Positions 1 to 9,317 are shown, counted from the stretch's first letter. The stretch is DNA of 42,582 bases from Acidimicrobiales bacterium (GCA_017882995.1 JADGOL010000154.1:1-42582), one strand, 5' to 3'. Numbers and translations: made by a program. The notes: a model not told the origin generated them from the letters alone.

Positions 1-2
1 TG

Positions 3-1250
3 GACGACCACGTCGTCGAGCCTCCGGACATGTTCGAGGGTCGGGTGCCGGCGCGCTTCGCCGAATTGGCCCCGCGCGTCGACGTGCGCGACGACGGCAC
101 CGAGATCTGGCGGTTCGACGGCAAGGAGGCCACCAACATCGGGCTCAACGCCGTGGCGGGCCGTCCCGTCGAGGAGTACGGCATCGAGCCCACCTCCTTC
201 GCCGAGATCCGGTCTGGTTGCTACGACATCCACGACCGGGTGCGCGACATGGACGCCAACGGGGTCATCGCCTCGATGTGCTTCCCGTCGTTCCCGCAGC
301 TGTGCGGCCAGCTCTTCGCCAAGGCTTCGGACCCCGAGCTCGGCCTGGCCGTGCTCCGGGCCTACAACGACTGGCACATCGACACATGGTGCGGGACGTA
401 CCCGGGCCGGTTCATCCCCCTGTCGCTGCCGCCCATCTGGGACCCGCTGGCCATGGCCGACGAGGTGCGGCGGGTGGCGGCCAAGGGATGTCACGCCGTG
501 TCGTTCTCGGAGAACCCCTCCAAGCTCAAGCTGCCGAGCTTCCACAGCGACCACTGGGACCCGTTCTGGTCGGCCTGCAGCGACGAGGGCACCCTCGTGT
601 GCCTGCACATCGGGTCGTCGTCGTCGCTGGTGGTGACCGCCCCCGACGCTCCCATCGACGTCCTCATCGGGCTGCAGCCTGTCAACATCGTCCAGGCCGC
701 GGCAGACCTGTTGTGGTCGCCGGTGCTGCGCAAGTTCCCCGACCTCCGGGTGGCGCTGTCGGAGGGAGGGATCGGCTGGGTCCCGTACTTCCTCGACCGA
801 ATGGACTGGATCTACACGCGCCACCACGGCTGGACGGGACAGGACTTCGGCAACAAGCTGCCGAGCCAGGTCTTCGCGGAGCAGATCGTCACCTGTTTCA
901 TCGACGACCCGGCGGGCATGGAGCTGCGCCATCGAGTCGGCATCGACTCGATGTGCTGGGAGTCGGACTACCCCCACTCGGACTCGACCTGGCCCCAGTC
1001 GCCCGAGATGCTCATGAAATCGCTCGACGGCGTCCCCGACGACGACATCGAGAAGTTCACCCACCGAAACGCCATGCGCCACTACCGGTTCGACCCCTTC
1101 GTGCACCGCCCCAAGGAGCAGTGCACGGTGGGGGCGTTGCGCGCCCAGGCGCTCGACGTGGACGTGACACCGCGGCCGGGGAACCGGGCCGGCGGACCGA
1201 AGATGACCAAGGCCGCCGACCTGACGCGCCACCCCGGGACGAACAGGTAG
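3..1250 (+). CDS. Amidohydrolase family (amidohydrolase_2-like TIM barrel), 5' end truncated by window
   Basis: Open frame runs upstream of ATG 30 (DDHVVEPPDMFEG...), typical of amidohydrolase-2 N-termini; SYPHSDSTWP-like C-terminal region. Confidence 0.85.
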   Translation, partial: DDHVVEPPDMFEGRVPARFAELAPRVDVRDDGTEIWRFDGKEATNIGLNAVAGRPVEEYGIEPTSFAEIRSGCYDIHDRVRDMDANGVIASMCFPSFPQLCGQLFAKASDPELGLAVLRAYNDWHIDTWCGTYPGRFIPLSLPPIWDPLAMADEVRRVAAKGCHAVSFSENPSKLKLPSFHSDHWDPFWSACSDEGTLVCLHIGSSSSLVVTAPDAPIDVLIGLQPVNIVQAAADLLWSPVLRKFPDLRVALSEGGIGWVPYFLDRMDWIYTRHHGWTGQDFGNKLPSQVFAEQIVTCFIDDPAGMELRHRVGIDSMCWESDYPHSDSTWPQSPEMLMKSLDGVPDDDIEKFTHRNAMRHYRFDPFVHRPKEQCTVGALRAQALDVDVTPRPGNRAGGPKMTKAADLTRHPGTNR

Positions 1251-1280
1251 CCGACGACCCACCGGGTGGGGCGCCGCCCG

Positions 1281-1967
1281 TCAGCGCATCCACACCTCGC
1301 GGATGCTCCCGGCTTCCATGTCCGATGGCCCCCGCCGGCGCTGCTCCCACATCTCGGCACAGCTCTCGGCGCAGAACAGCAGCTCCCGGCCGTCGGCTTC
1401 ACGGCGGCGGGTCACGGCGGTGGCGTGGGTGAGCGGGATGCGGCAGACCGGGTCGGGCTGGGTGTCGGGCCCGGACTTGGGCAGGCCGATGCGGACCACG
1501 TCGATGGGTTGCTCCAGGCCGCGCACCGAGATCTGGTCGGCGGCCTCGACCGTCGCCCAGGGCGGGAGCTCGGACACCACCGACGACACCGCCAACACCT
1601 CCTGGCCCACGGCGAGGTCGCACAGCCGGGCCGCCACGTTGACGGCGTGGCCGATGTAGTCGTCCCCTTCGAGGAGGATGACGGTCCCTGTCGTGACCCC
1701 GCATTTGATCGTGACCGGTTCCGGGGCCACGTCGATGGCTGTCTTCATCTCCAAGGTGGCGGCCACGAGCGGCATGGTGTCGATGCTCACGAGCATGGCG
1801 CCGTCACCGAGCCACTTGGCGATGCGGACGGCGCGGCGCGAGCAGATGTCACGCAGCGCCGCTCGGAAGACCCCGAGCACCGCCACGGCGCGTTCGTCAC
1901 CCTCGGATTCGGTGAGCGCGGTGAACCCCGACAGGTCGAGAAAGGCGAATGTCCGTCGGACGCGCAT
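1281..1967 (-). CDS. Class III adenylate/guanylate cyclase domain protein with C-terminal YHS-like domain
   Basis: FLDLSGFTALTE, KWLGDGAMLVS and AVNVAARL cyclase motifs; C-terminal DPVCRIPL...LLFCAESCAEMWEQ resembles YHS. Confidence 0.85.
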   Translation of the reverse strand: MRVRRTFAFLDLSGFTALTESEGDERAVAVLGVFRAALRDICSRRAVRIAKWLGDGAMLVSIDTMPLVAATLEMKTAIDVAPEPVTIKCGVTTGTVILLEGDDYIGHAVNVAARLCDLAVGQEVLAVSSVVSELPPWATVEAADQISVRGLEQPIDVVRIGLPKSGPDTQPDPVCRIPLTHATAVTRRREADGRELLFCAESCAEMWEQRRRGPSDMEAGSIREVWMR

Positions 1968-2044
1968 GGGCCGATGATCGCACCGGCACCGCCGTCAGAG
2001 CGAGCCCAGGCACGCGAGGTGGCAGCGGGCTCTGTGTCTCTGTG

Positions 2045-2659
2045 TCAGGAGCTGCCGACGCTGAGGTTCCCCCCTGTCAACCCGTCTCCCATGAGCCCGG
2101 CATTGCACAGGGCGAGGAAGTTCGCGCCCGGTCGCGTGACGTTCCCGTTGGCCGTGATGACGCTCCCCGCGAAGGCACCGCTTGTGAGCTTGAACTTCAC
2201 GGTGATGAAGAGCCCGCTCGCCGAGATGCTGACGAGCTTGGTGCTGGCGGAGGTGAAAGTCTCTTCCTGGCCATTGGCGGGCATGTTGGCCCACCACTGG
2301 ATCTTCCCTTGGTTGGGGCCCCCGAAGGTGGCGGTGGTGATGGCGGCCGGGCACGTCCGGGGGCCGTTGGCGCTGCGGAGCGTGTAGGCGTAGGTCCCGC
2401 CGATGACGGGATCACCGGTGTTGCCCGTGCACCCGGTGAACAGTCCCCGCTCCGACACGGAGAGGGGTCCGGTTCCCGCGCTGCTCAGGGCGTGGGAGTA
2501 CTTCGCTTGGGTGACGTGGGTGGAGCACGTGATCGAACCGCCCGGAGCTTGACCGAGCGGATGCCCCGTGGCCGGTCCCTGCCACACGGCAACCGCCGCG
2601 ACGACACTGCCGATGACGACGACTGCACCCACGATCCGTCGAACCATGATGACCCCCAA
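2045..2659 (-). CDS. Putative secreted protein of unknown function
   Basis: N-terminal hydrophobic signal (RRIVGAVVVIGSVVAAVAVW), high GC3, no recognised domain; start may be the M at codon 5. Confidence 0.65.
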   Translation of the reverse strand: MGVIMVRRIVGAVVVIGSVVAAVAVWQGPATGHPLGQAPGGSITCSTHVTQAKYSHALSSAGTGPLSVSERGLFTGCTGNTGDPVIGGTYAYTLRSANGPRTCPAAITTATFGGPNQGKIQWWANMPANGQEETFTSASTKLVSISASGLFITVKFKLTSGAFAGSVITANGNVTRPGANFLALCNAGLMGDGLTGGNLSVGSS

Positions 2660-2756
2660 TGCGGCCCGTGCTCGTGGAGCGCGACGCCAGCCCGTGGGCG
2701 ACGCGTCGATCGAGCCGCCGGCGGGTCACGCTAACGCGGCGTCCCGTTCCCTGCTC

Positions 2757-3209
2757 TCAGCGGTCGTGCTCCTCGGTCTCGATGTCGGCCACCTCGGCCA
2801 GGCGGGCCACGTGACGGCCCCCCTCGAAGTCGGTGGAGAAGAAGACGTCGACGATGGCGAGCGTCAGGTCGGGGCCCAAGATGCGCGCTCCCAACGAGAG
2901 CACGTTGGCGTCGTTGTGGAGCCGGGCCAGGCGGGCCGTCGTCTCGTCGTGACAGAGCGCGGCCCGTGCTCCGCGCACCTTGTTGGCGGCGATGTTCTCG
3001 CCCTGGCCGCTACCGCCGAGGACGATGGCGCGATCCGCGGCGCCGCTTACCACGGCACGCGCCGCGGTGGCGCAGAACCAGGGGTAGTCCACGGGGTCGT
3101 CGGAGAAGGTGCCGATGTCGTCGACTTCGAACCCCTTGGCCCGGAGGTGGGCCGCCACCAATTGCTTGAGGTGGAAGCCGGCATGGTCACACCCGAGGAC
3201 GACGCGCAT
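2757..3209 (-). CDS. rpiB: Ribose-5-phosphate isomerase B
   Basis: MRVVLGCDHAGFHLK, GSGQGENIAANKVRGARAALCHDETTARLARLHNDANVLSLGAR; start set at MRVV. Confidence 0.93.
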   Translation of the reverse strand: MRVVLGCDHAGFHLKQLVAAHLRAKGFEVDDIGTFSDDPVDYPWFCATAARAVVSGAADRAIVLGGSGQGENIAANKVRGARAALCHDETTARLARLHNDANVLSLGARILGPDLTLAIVDVFFSTDFEGGRHVARLAEVADIETEEHDR

Positions 3210-3283
3210 GGGGCGACAGCCAAACACCGACGGCGGGCGATGGCAACCGGGAGCCCCGGCGGCTCCTGGACTAGACCTGTCCC

Positions 3284-3892
3284 ATGGTCCCCGCCTCCCC
3301 CGACGACCCCGAGGGCCGGTGTGCCTGGGCGATGAGCAGCCCCGAGATGCGGGCGTACCACGACCTCGAGTGGGGGGTGCCGGTGCGCGACGACCGGACG
3401 TTGTTCGAGCGGCTGACGCTCGAGGGTGCCCAGGCCGGGCTGTCGTGGTCCTTGATCCTCGCCAAGCGCGAGGGCTATCGCCGGGCCTTCGCCGGTTTCG
3501 CGCCCGACCTCGTGGCCAGATTCGACCAGGACGATGTCGAGCGGCTCATGGCCGACGCCGCGATCGTCCGCAACCGGCTCAAGATCGAGTCCACGGTGTC
3601 CAACGCCCGCGTTATCGACGCCATGCACCGCGTCGGCGACACGTTCGCCGAGCTGGTGTGGTCGTTCGTCTCCGACGTGACCGTGGACAACGCGTGGGCG
3701 GAACTCGGTGAGCTCCCCTCGTCGACCGCGACGTCCAAGGCCATGAGCGCCGAACTGCGCCGCCGCGGATTTCGCTTCGTGGGGCCCGTGACGTGTTACT
3801 CCACCATGCAGGCCGCCGGGCTCGTGAACGATCACGTGACGTCGTGTCCCCGGTGGGGGGACCTGGGCGGGGCGGTAGGGTCGAAGACGTGA
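3284..3892 (+). CDS. tag: DNA-3-methyladenine glycosylase I
   Basis: RCAWAMSSPEMRAYHDLEWGVPVRDDRTLFERLTLEGAQAGLSW; C-terminal GPVTCYSTMQAAGLVNDH. Confidence 0.93.
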   Translation: MVPASPDDPEGRCAWAMSSPEMRAYHDLEWGVPVRDDRTLFERLTLEGAQAGLSWSLILAKREGYRRAFAGFAPDLVARFDQDDVERLMADAAIVRNRLKIESTVSNARVIDAMHRVGDTFAELVWSFVSDVTVDNAWAELGELPSSTATSKAMSAELRRRGFRFVGPVTCYSTMQAAGLVNDHVTSCPRWGDLGGAVGSKT

Positions 3893-4080
3893 CGCCCCCT
3901 TCCGGAGAGCTCCCTGAGGGCTCCGATGACCCGGCGCAGACCGATCCCGTCGAGCCTGGGCCGCCCGGTCGTCGTGAGCACGGCAGCGAGGAGGAGATCG
4001 ACGAGGCCGGTGACGAGTCGTTCCCCGCCAGCGACGCGCCGCAATGGTGGTCGGGCGAGCCCGGCGACAACGACGAGTAG
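3889..4080 (+). CDS. Small acidic protein with ESFPASDAP motif
   Basis: GTG start overlaps the tag stop (GTGA); VTPPSGELPEGSDD...EEIDEAGDESFPASDAPQWWSGEPGDNDE. Confidence 0.7.
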   Translation: MTPPSGELPEGSDDPAQTDPVEPGPPGRREHGSEEEIDEAGDESFPASDAPQWWSGEPGDNDE

Positions 4081-4095
4081 CGCGGCGAGACCTCG

Positions 4096-4938
4096 GTGCG
4101 CGTCGGTGTCACCTCGTTCTTGACCGACCGGTCGATGCCGGTCGACGACTTCGCCCGTGCCGTCGAAGCGCGTGGATACGACTCTCTGTACCTGCCCGAG
4201 CACACGCACCTGCCGGTGGCCCTCGCCTCTCCGCCTGCACTGGTGAAGGGCGTACATCTCGATGACTACAAGCGCAGCCTCGACCCCTTCGTGTCGTTGG
4301 CCGCCGCCGCCGTGGTCACCGACCGGATCCTGCTCGGGACCGGGGTGACCCTCGTCGCCCAGCACGACCCCATCGTCCTCGCCAAGCAGATCGCCACGCT
4401 CGATCGGCTGTCGGGTGGGCGGTTCGTGCTCGGCATGGGATACGGATGGAACCGTGACGAGGCGGCCGACCACGGTGTGGACTTCGCCCAGCGGCGTGCC
4501 GTGGCTCGGGAGAAGGTCCTGTGCATGCAGGCGTTGTGGTCCGAGGACGAGGCCGAGTTCCATGGCGTCCACGTGTCGCTGCCACCGTCGTTCTCGTGGC
4601 CCAAGCCCGTCCAGCAACCGCGCGTCCGCACCCTCGTCGGTGGCGGGGCGGGGCCGGTGCTGTTCGCGGCGATCGCCGAGTACGCGGACGGGTGGATGCC
4701 CATCGGTGGGGCGGGCGTCACCGACGCGCTCGAGGCCCTGCGCGGTGCCTTCGTGGCGGCGGGGCGCGACCCGGACGCGCTCGAGGTGGTCCCCTTCGGC
4801 ACCGTTCCCGACGAGGGCAAGCTCGGGCACTACGAGGCGATCGGTTGCTCCGAGGTCGTGCTGCGGGTCCCCTCGGGCCCCGAGCCCGACATGCTGCGGG
4901 TGCTCGACGACTACGTCCGTTTCCTGCCCCGCCGGTGA
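4096..4938 (+). CDS. LLM class (F420-dependent) oxidoreductase
   Basis: Luciferase-like fold motifs LGTGVTLVAQHDPIVLAKQIATLDRLSGGRFVLGMGYGWN. Confidence 0.9.
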   Translation: MRVGVTSFLTDRSMPVDDFARAVEARGYDSLYLPEHTHLPVALASPPALVKGVHLDDYKRSLDPFVSLAAAAVVTDRILLGTGVTLVAQHDPIVLAKQIATLDRLSGGRFVLGMGYGWNRDEAADHGVDFAQRRAVAREKVLCMQALWSEDEAEFHGVHVSLPPSFSWPKPVQQPRVRTLVGGGAGPVLFAAIAEYADGWMPIGGAGVTDALEALRGAFVAAGRDPDALEVVPFGTVPDEGKLGHYEAIGCSEVVLRVPSGPEPDMLRVLDDYVRFLPRR

Positions 4939-5741
4939 CCACGACGGGCCCGGGGCCGGGTTGGTTCGCAGATCCGGCCGGTTCGGGCGGACAGCGGTAC
5001 TTCGACGGCACGGCCTGGACCGAGCACGTGGTGCCGCCGGCGCCGCCACCACCACCCGTGCCGCCGGCGCCGCCACCACCACCCGTGCCGCCTTATCCGG
5101 CGTACGCGGGGGCGCCGCCGGGGTACCTCGCCTGGAAGCCGCCGTGGAAGGGCGCAGAGCTGGGCCGGCCCCAATCGGGCCCCGGCGCCCTCGCCGAGCC
5201 CGGGCGACGCCTCGCCGCCCGGCTGCTCGACGGTCTCTTGCTGCTCGGGGTCTTGGGTGTCTTGTGCGGGATCACGATTCCCGTCGTCGCCCCGCACGTC
5301 GGCCCGCTCTTCCCGAACACCCCCGCGGATAACGGGCCCAACGCGCCTCCCCCGGGGATCTTCTGGATCTTCGTGGTGGTGTTCGGTTGCATCGTCGTCA
5401 CCCAGCTCATCTCGGTCGCCTACGAGAGCTTCGCCACCGCCCGCTACGGGCGCACCCTCGGGAAGGCGTGGCTCCACATCCGGCCGCTGCGCGTCGACGG
5501 GTCACCGGTCTCGGGATGGCGGGCCATGGGGAGGAGCGCGCTGGGGGTGGCGGTGGGACTGATGAGTTGGATCGGGCTGCTCGATCCTCTGTGGTGCCTG
5601 TGGGACGAGCGTCGGCAGTGTCTCCACGACAAGGTGGCCGACACCATCGTCGTCAACGACCCCCCTCCCCACGACCCGACGCAAGCGCCCCCGCAACCGC
5701 CACCGGGGTCGATGGCGTCCTGGGCCCCGTACGGCTCCTAG
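4935..5741 (+). CDS. RDD family membrane protein with N-terminal DUF2510-like domain
   Basis: GPGWFADPAGSGGQRYFDGTAWTEHV (DUF2510), proline-rich linker, GRRLAARLLDGLLLL (RDD); GTG start overlaps upstream stop. Confidence 0.87.
   Translation: MTTTGPGPGWFADPAGSGGQRYFDGTAWTEHVVPPAPPPPPVPPAPPPPPVPPYPAYAGAPPGYLAWKPPWKGAELGRPQSGPGALAEPGRRLAARLLDGLLLLGVLGVLCGITIPVVAPHVGPLFPNTPADNGPNAPPPGIFWIFVVVFGCIVVTQLISVAYESFATARYGRTLGKAWLHIRPLRVDGSPVSGWRAMGRSALGVAVGLMSWIGLLDPLWCLWDERRQCLHDKVADTIVVNDPPPHDPTQAPPQPPPGSMASWAPYGS
5031..5092 (+). repeat. 27-bp perfect tandem repeat (about 2.3 copies) encoding VPPAPPPPP
   Basis: gtgccgccggcgccgccaccaccaccc at 5031-5057 and 5058-5084, then gtgccgcc. Confidence 0.95.
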
Positions 5742-6667
5742 CGACCCGCCAGCAGCCCTCCGGCGCGGTGCACGGCGTCGACACCAGACGTGGGCATGTT
5801 GAAGATGGCGTACTGGACGCCCGCGGCGGCGAGCTCCTCGACCCGGGACACGATCTCGTCCTCCTGTCCCACCGTGAAGCCCTCGGCGTCCTCACCCGCC
5901 GCGCCGTGGAGCAGCTCCCAAGTGAGCTTGGTCTCCTCGGCCGAGTCGGTGATGACGAGCGTGGAGAGCACGCTGACCGTGATCGAGGCCGGGTCGCGTC
6001 CCACCGCTTCGCAGTGCTCGTGGAGCACCTTCACCTTGTGGGCGATGGTGGCGGGGCTCCCGGTGATGTTGCAGAAGTCCGCGTACCGGGCCACCAGTCG
6101 CAGCGTGCGCTTCTCGCCGCCCCCCCCGATCAGGATGGGCGGACCACCGGGCTGGACGGGGCGGGGGAGGTTCCTCGCCTCGTGCACCGAGTAGTACTTG
6201 CCCGCGAATGTGGCGACCTCGTCACGGAACATCGACCGGCAGATCTGGACGGCCTCTTCGAGCCGGTCCATCCGCTCTTTCACGGGAGGGAACTCCACCC
6301 CGAGACCCTCGTGCTCGACGTCGTACCAGGCCGCCCCGATGCCGAGCATGGCCCGGCCCGCGCTGATGACGTCGAGGGTGGTGACGATCTTGGCCAGGAG
6401 GGCGGGGTTGCGGTAGGTGACGCCGGTCACCATCGTCCCCAACCTGATCCGGCTGGTGCGCGCCGCCAGGCCGCCCAGGAGTGTGTAGGACTCCAGCATG
6501 GGCTGGGTGGGCCCACCCAGCGCGGGCAATTGGTAGAAGTGGTCCATCACCCAGAGCGACTCGAAGCCCGAGTCCTCGGCGGTCACCGCCAATTGGGCGA
6601 CCGCTTCGAAGAGCTGGTCGTCGGGCACGCCGAGGGTGAAGTTGGGGATCTGGAGTCCGATTCGCAT
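5738..6667 (-). CDS. LLM class F420-dependent oxidoreductase
   Basis: MRIGLQIPNFTLG...LGTMVTGVTYRNPALLAKIVTTLDVISAGRAMLGIGAAWY; the 391-aa ORF is N-extended, start set at MRIG. Confidence 0.9.
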   Translation of the reverse strand: MRIGLQIPNFTLGVPDDQLFEAVAQLAVTAEDSGFESLWVMDHFYQLPALGGPTQPMLESYTLLGGLAARTSRIRLGTMVTGVTYRNPALLAKIVTTLDVISAGRAMLGIGAAWYDVEHEGLGVEFPPVKERMDRLEEAVQICRSMFRDEVATFAGKYYSVHEARNLPRPVQPGGPPILIGGGGEKRTLRLVARYADFCNITGSPATIAHKVKVLHEHCEAVGRDPASITVSVLSTLVITDSAEETKLTWELLHGAAGEDAEGFTVGQEDEIVSRVEELAAAGVQYAIFNMPTSGVDAVHRAGGLLAGR

Positions 6668-6945
6668 GGCCCCGATCATGGTCCACGGCTCGGCGCCGTG
6701 CCGACCGGGCCCGTGGGCCGCGCGGGAGAGGGCGGACCAGTGGGGCGAAAGGCTCCGGCGGCGCGAGGTCGGATCGACCTCGGGTGGTGCGAACACCACG
6801 AAGGCGGCGAGGTCCTCGCCGATGTCCCGCGAGTTTCGCTCCGGTCTGACCCGCTCGGTGAAGACGTCCCAGAGTGATACTGCTCGGACCGGCTCGGTGG
6901 CCTCCGGCGACACCCAGAGCAGGACCCGGCGCGATGCGCGCTGGG

Positions 6946-7674
6946 CTATGAGGGTGGGAGTCGGTCTCCAGGGTGTTGAACCATCACATCGGCACCGGAA
7001 CCAGTCGGCGGTGATGAGTCTGCCGGGACAGTGACGCGTTCGGGCAGGAGTCCCGCCACCATGCGCTCGCCTCTGGCGATCGCCTCGGTGAGGAGTTCAG
7101 CGGCGCTCTTGGTTTGGCTTTGTTCCACCATCCACTTCGCCACCACTATCTGCTGAAGGAGAGAATCGTTGATCTCCAGGGCTTCTGTGTACCGGAGATT
7201 TGCTTCTTCTGCTTGACACCGTCGTTGCTGTTCGGCCAGAGCGGCACGCTCGCTGGCTGTTGTCTGATCTGTGGCGCGACCCAACAGTCCGCCGAGCAAG
7301 AACATGGCCACGGCTCGGACGATCCATCCCGTGACGTCGATGTCACCGGTGCTGTGTTCGATTTCGAGCACGGCGAACAGGGCGAATCCGGCCGCGGCGC
7401 CCGTCAACCCGCCTCGTTTTCCCAGGGTGACCGCCAGAAGGGCAATGGGCAGGACATAGAGCACCGCGATGGCTTGGCCCGATCCGTTATTGAACCAATT
7501 CAGGACGGAAACGGCCACGAAAAGCCCGACCGCGATCAAGACGGCTTTGCCCGGATACAGGCGATACCAGGGCCACGTCCTCAGGCCCTTCGGATTCTCA
7601 GAGACCGCCATCGAGGCATCCATTTGAGAAGCATCATCGGCGCCCCGTGAGATCACCAGAGACCTAAGGCCCAA
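6946..7674 (-). CDS. Membrane sensor-like protein with degenerate HisKA_3-like DHp segment and no ATPase domain
   Basis: Four hydrophobic segments then SERAALAEQQRRCQAEEANLRYTEALEINDSLLQQIVVAKWMVE; start may be M18 (7623) or M22. Confidence 0.75.
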   Translation of the reverse strand: MGLRSLVISRGADDASQMDASMAVSENPKGLRTWPWYRLYPGKAVLIAVGLFVAVSVLNWFNNGSGQAIAVLYVLPIALLAVTLGKRGGLTGAAAGFALFAVLEIEHSTGDIDVTGWIVRAVAMFLLGGLLGRATDQTTASERAALAEQQRRCQAEEANLRYTEALEINDSLLQQIVVAKWMVEQSQTKSAAELLTEAIARGERMVAGLLPERVTVPADSSPPTGSGADVMVQHPGDRLPPS

Positions 7675-7771
7675 CCTTGCCGTTCACAGGTTGAACAGGG
7701 CAGGGAGATCGGGGCGTCTCGGTCAGCGATCAGGAGGCCCGGACAGCCATCTTTGGGCTCTGAGCGATGGT

Positions 7772-7786
7772 GGGACTTTTGACCCT
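7772..7786. promoter_or_regulatory. DosR/DevR-like palindromic box
   Basis: GGGACTTTTGACCCT fits the short motif GGGACTTNNGNCCCT (recalled) and 12/14 of the GGGACTWWAGTCCC core; lies between divergent genes. Confidence 0.55.
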
Positions 7787-7872
7787 TTCGGCCCTGGTCG
7801 TTGGACCCTTGGACGATGTGCTCGAAGAGAACACGCTGAGCAACGTCGAGTCTGTTCGAGCAGGGAATCAAA

Positions 7873-8316
7873 ATGGACGCACACGGTGATTGGGGCCAAG
7901 CCGGATTTGTGGACCTTGGTGAGGAGGAGTGCCTTGAATTGCTGGGTCGGGAGACATTCGGCAGGGTCGCTATCACGTTGGGCTCCCTACCGGTCGTCCT
8001 ACCCGTCAACTATCACTTCGCCGACGGGGCGATTCATTTCCGCACCGGTGAGGGTGCAAAACTGAAAGCGGCCTCCGAGAACGCCGTCGTGGCGTTTCAG
8101 GTTGATCAGGTTGACCCGATCTACCACGCCGGGTGGAGCGTGCTCGCAGTCGGCGCGGCCCGGGTGCTCGATGACTCGACCGTGACTTGGGCGTCACACC
8201 TGCCATTGCGGGCCTGGGCACCCGGGGTGCGAGATCGCTTCGTTCGCATCGTGCCCGACTTCGTCTCGGGCAGGCGGATCATTCCCGGCCACGACGAACC
8301 CCTGCCCTGGCCATGA
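7873..8316 (+). CDS. Pyridoxamine 5'-phosphate oxidase family (split-barrel flavin/F420-binding) protein
   Basis: EEECLELLGRETFGRVAITLGSLPVVLPVNYHFADGAIHFRTGEGAKL. Confidence 0.88.
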   Translation: MDAHGDWGQAGFVDLGEEECLELLGRETFGRVAITLGSLPVVLPVNYHFADGAIHFRTGEGAKLKAASENAVVAFQVDQVDPIYHAGWSVLAVGAARVLDDSTVTWASHLPLRAWAPGVRDRFVRIVPDFVSGRRIIPGHDEPLPWP

Positions 8317-8471
8317 AGCGTCGGCACAGGGCCACTCGTTGCTGATACCTGAGCGGTGATCGCGTTCTGCGGCACCGCCATGTGGGCGGCAGAGGCTTTG
8401 TGCCCTATCTAGTCCCGTCCAGGAGGAGTACCACGAAGGCAAGAGACCTCCGACAAGGGAGGGGGACCACG

Positions 8472-8684
8472 ATGCCGGAAACGATTATCGGCCCAGAGCA
8501 GAGAGACCGGGACGAAGATTCCGACTTCGACGACATCGAATCGGAGTTGAACTGCTCGGCGCGAGAAGCCTGTGTCACGTACCTCCCCTTCGTGAATCTC
8601 GACTTCCTGAGGGCGGCGATGGAGTACGCCCAGATTCGGGCCGCACCGGTCAGAGTGTCTGACAAGGTGAATCCGACTCGTTGA
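8472..8684 (+). CDS. Small hypothetical protein
   Basis: 70 aa from ATG 8472 with GGGAGGGGGACC upstream as RBS; MPETIIGPEQRDRDEDSDFDDIESELNCSAREACVTYLPF. Confidence 0.45.
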   Translation: MPETIIGPEQRDRDEDSDFDDIESELNCSAREACVTYLPFVNLDFLRAAMEYAQIRAAPVRVSDKVNPTR

Positions 8685-8909
8685 TCACGCCCACCCATGG
8701 GCAGGCCCTGACGATCGGGGCCGTGGAGCGGAGTGCGGTATCGGGCCTACGCCGTGCTTCACATGTCGGGCGCCACCGAGCCGGAGTGACCTTCGGCTCT
8801 GGATGGAGGCGAACAGACGGGCCCATTGTGGAGGAGTGGGATATCGATGATCGGCTCGATGTGATCCAGCAGTGGTCGGGATGTCTCGCGCTCCAAGAGG
8901 GAGGTCACC

Positions 8910-9317
8910 ATGGCCTATCTGAAGCCGCCAGCCTTTACCCGTCGGCTGGCCAATCCGCTCGCCATGCGGTTGAACGGCCGAGGTGTCGCTACCCTCACCG
9001 TGGTCGGCCGTCGAACCGGTGTGCCTCACAAGGTGCCAGTCATTCCCGTCGAGGTCGATGGAAGCCGTTATCTGGTATCGCCGTACGGCGAGTCCGAATG
9101 GGTCCGCAACCTGCGAACCGCCGGTAACGGCGAACTGAGCCGCAAGGGTCGAACCGAGGGCTTCCACGTCATCGAAGTCCCTGTCGAACAGCGAGGCCCC
9201 GTCATCGCCCGGTACCGCGCAGTCGCCGGTCGCGTCGTGGGCTCGTCGTTCGCGAAGCTGCCTGACGCTCGAGATCATCCGGTGTTCCAAATCGACCAGA
9301 GCAATCGCGGCAGGTGA
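8910..9317 (+). CDS. Nitroreductase family deazaflavin-dependent oxidoreductase (Ddn-like)
   Basis: TVVGRRTGVPHKVPVIPVEVDGSRYLVSPYGESEWVRNLRTAGNGEL; GAGGGAGG RBS. Confidence 0.9.
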   Translation: MAYLKPPAFTRRLANPLAMRLNGRGVATLTVVGRRTGVPHKVPVIPVEVDGSRYLVSPYGESEWVRNLRTAGNGELSRKGRTEGFHVIEVPVEQRGPVIARYRAVAGRVVGSSFAKLPDARDHPVFQIDQSNRGR

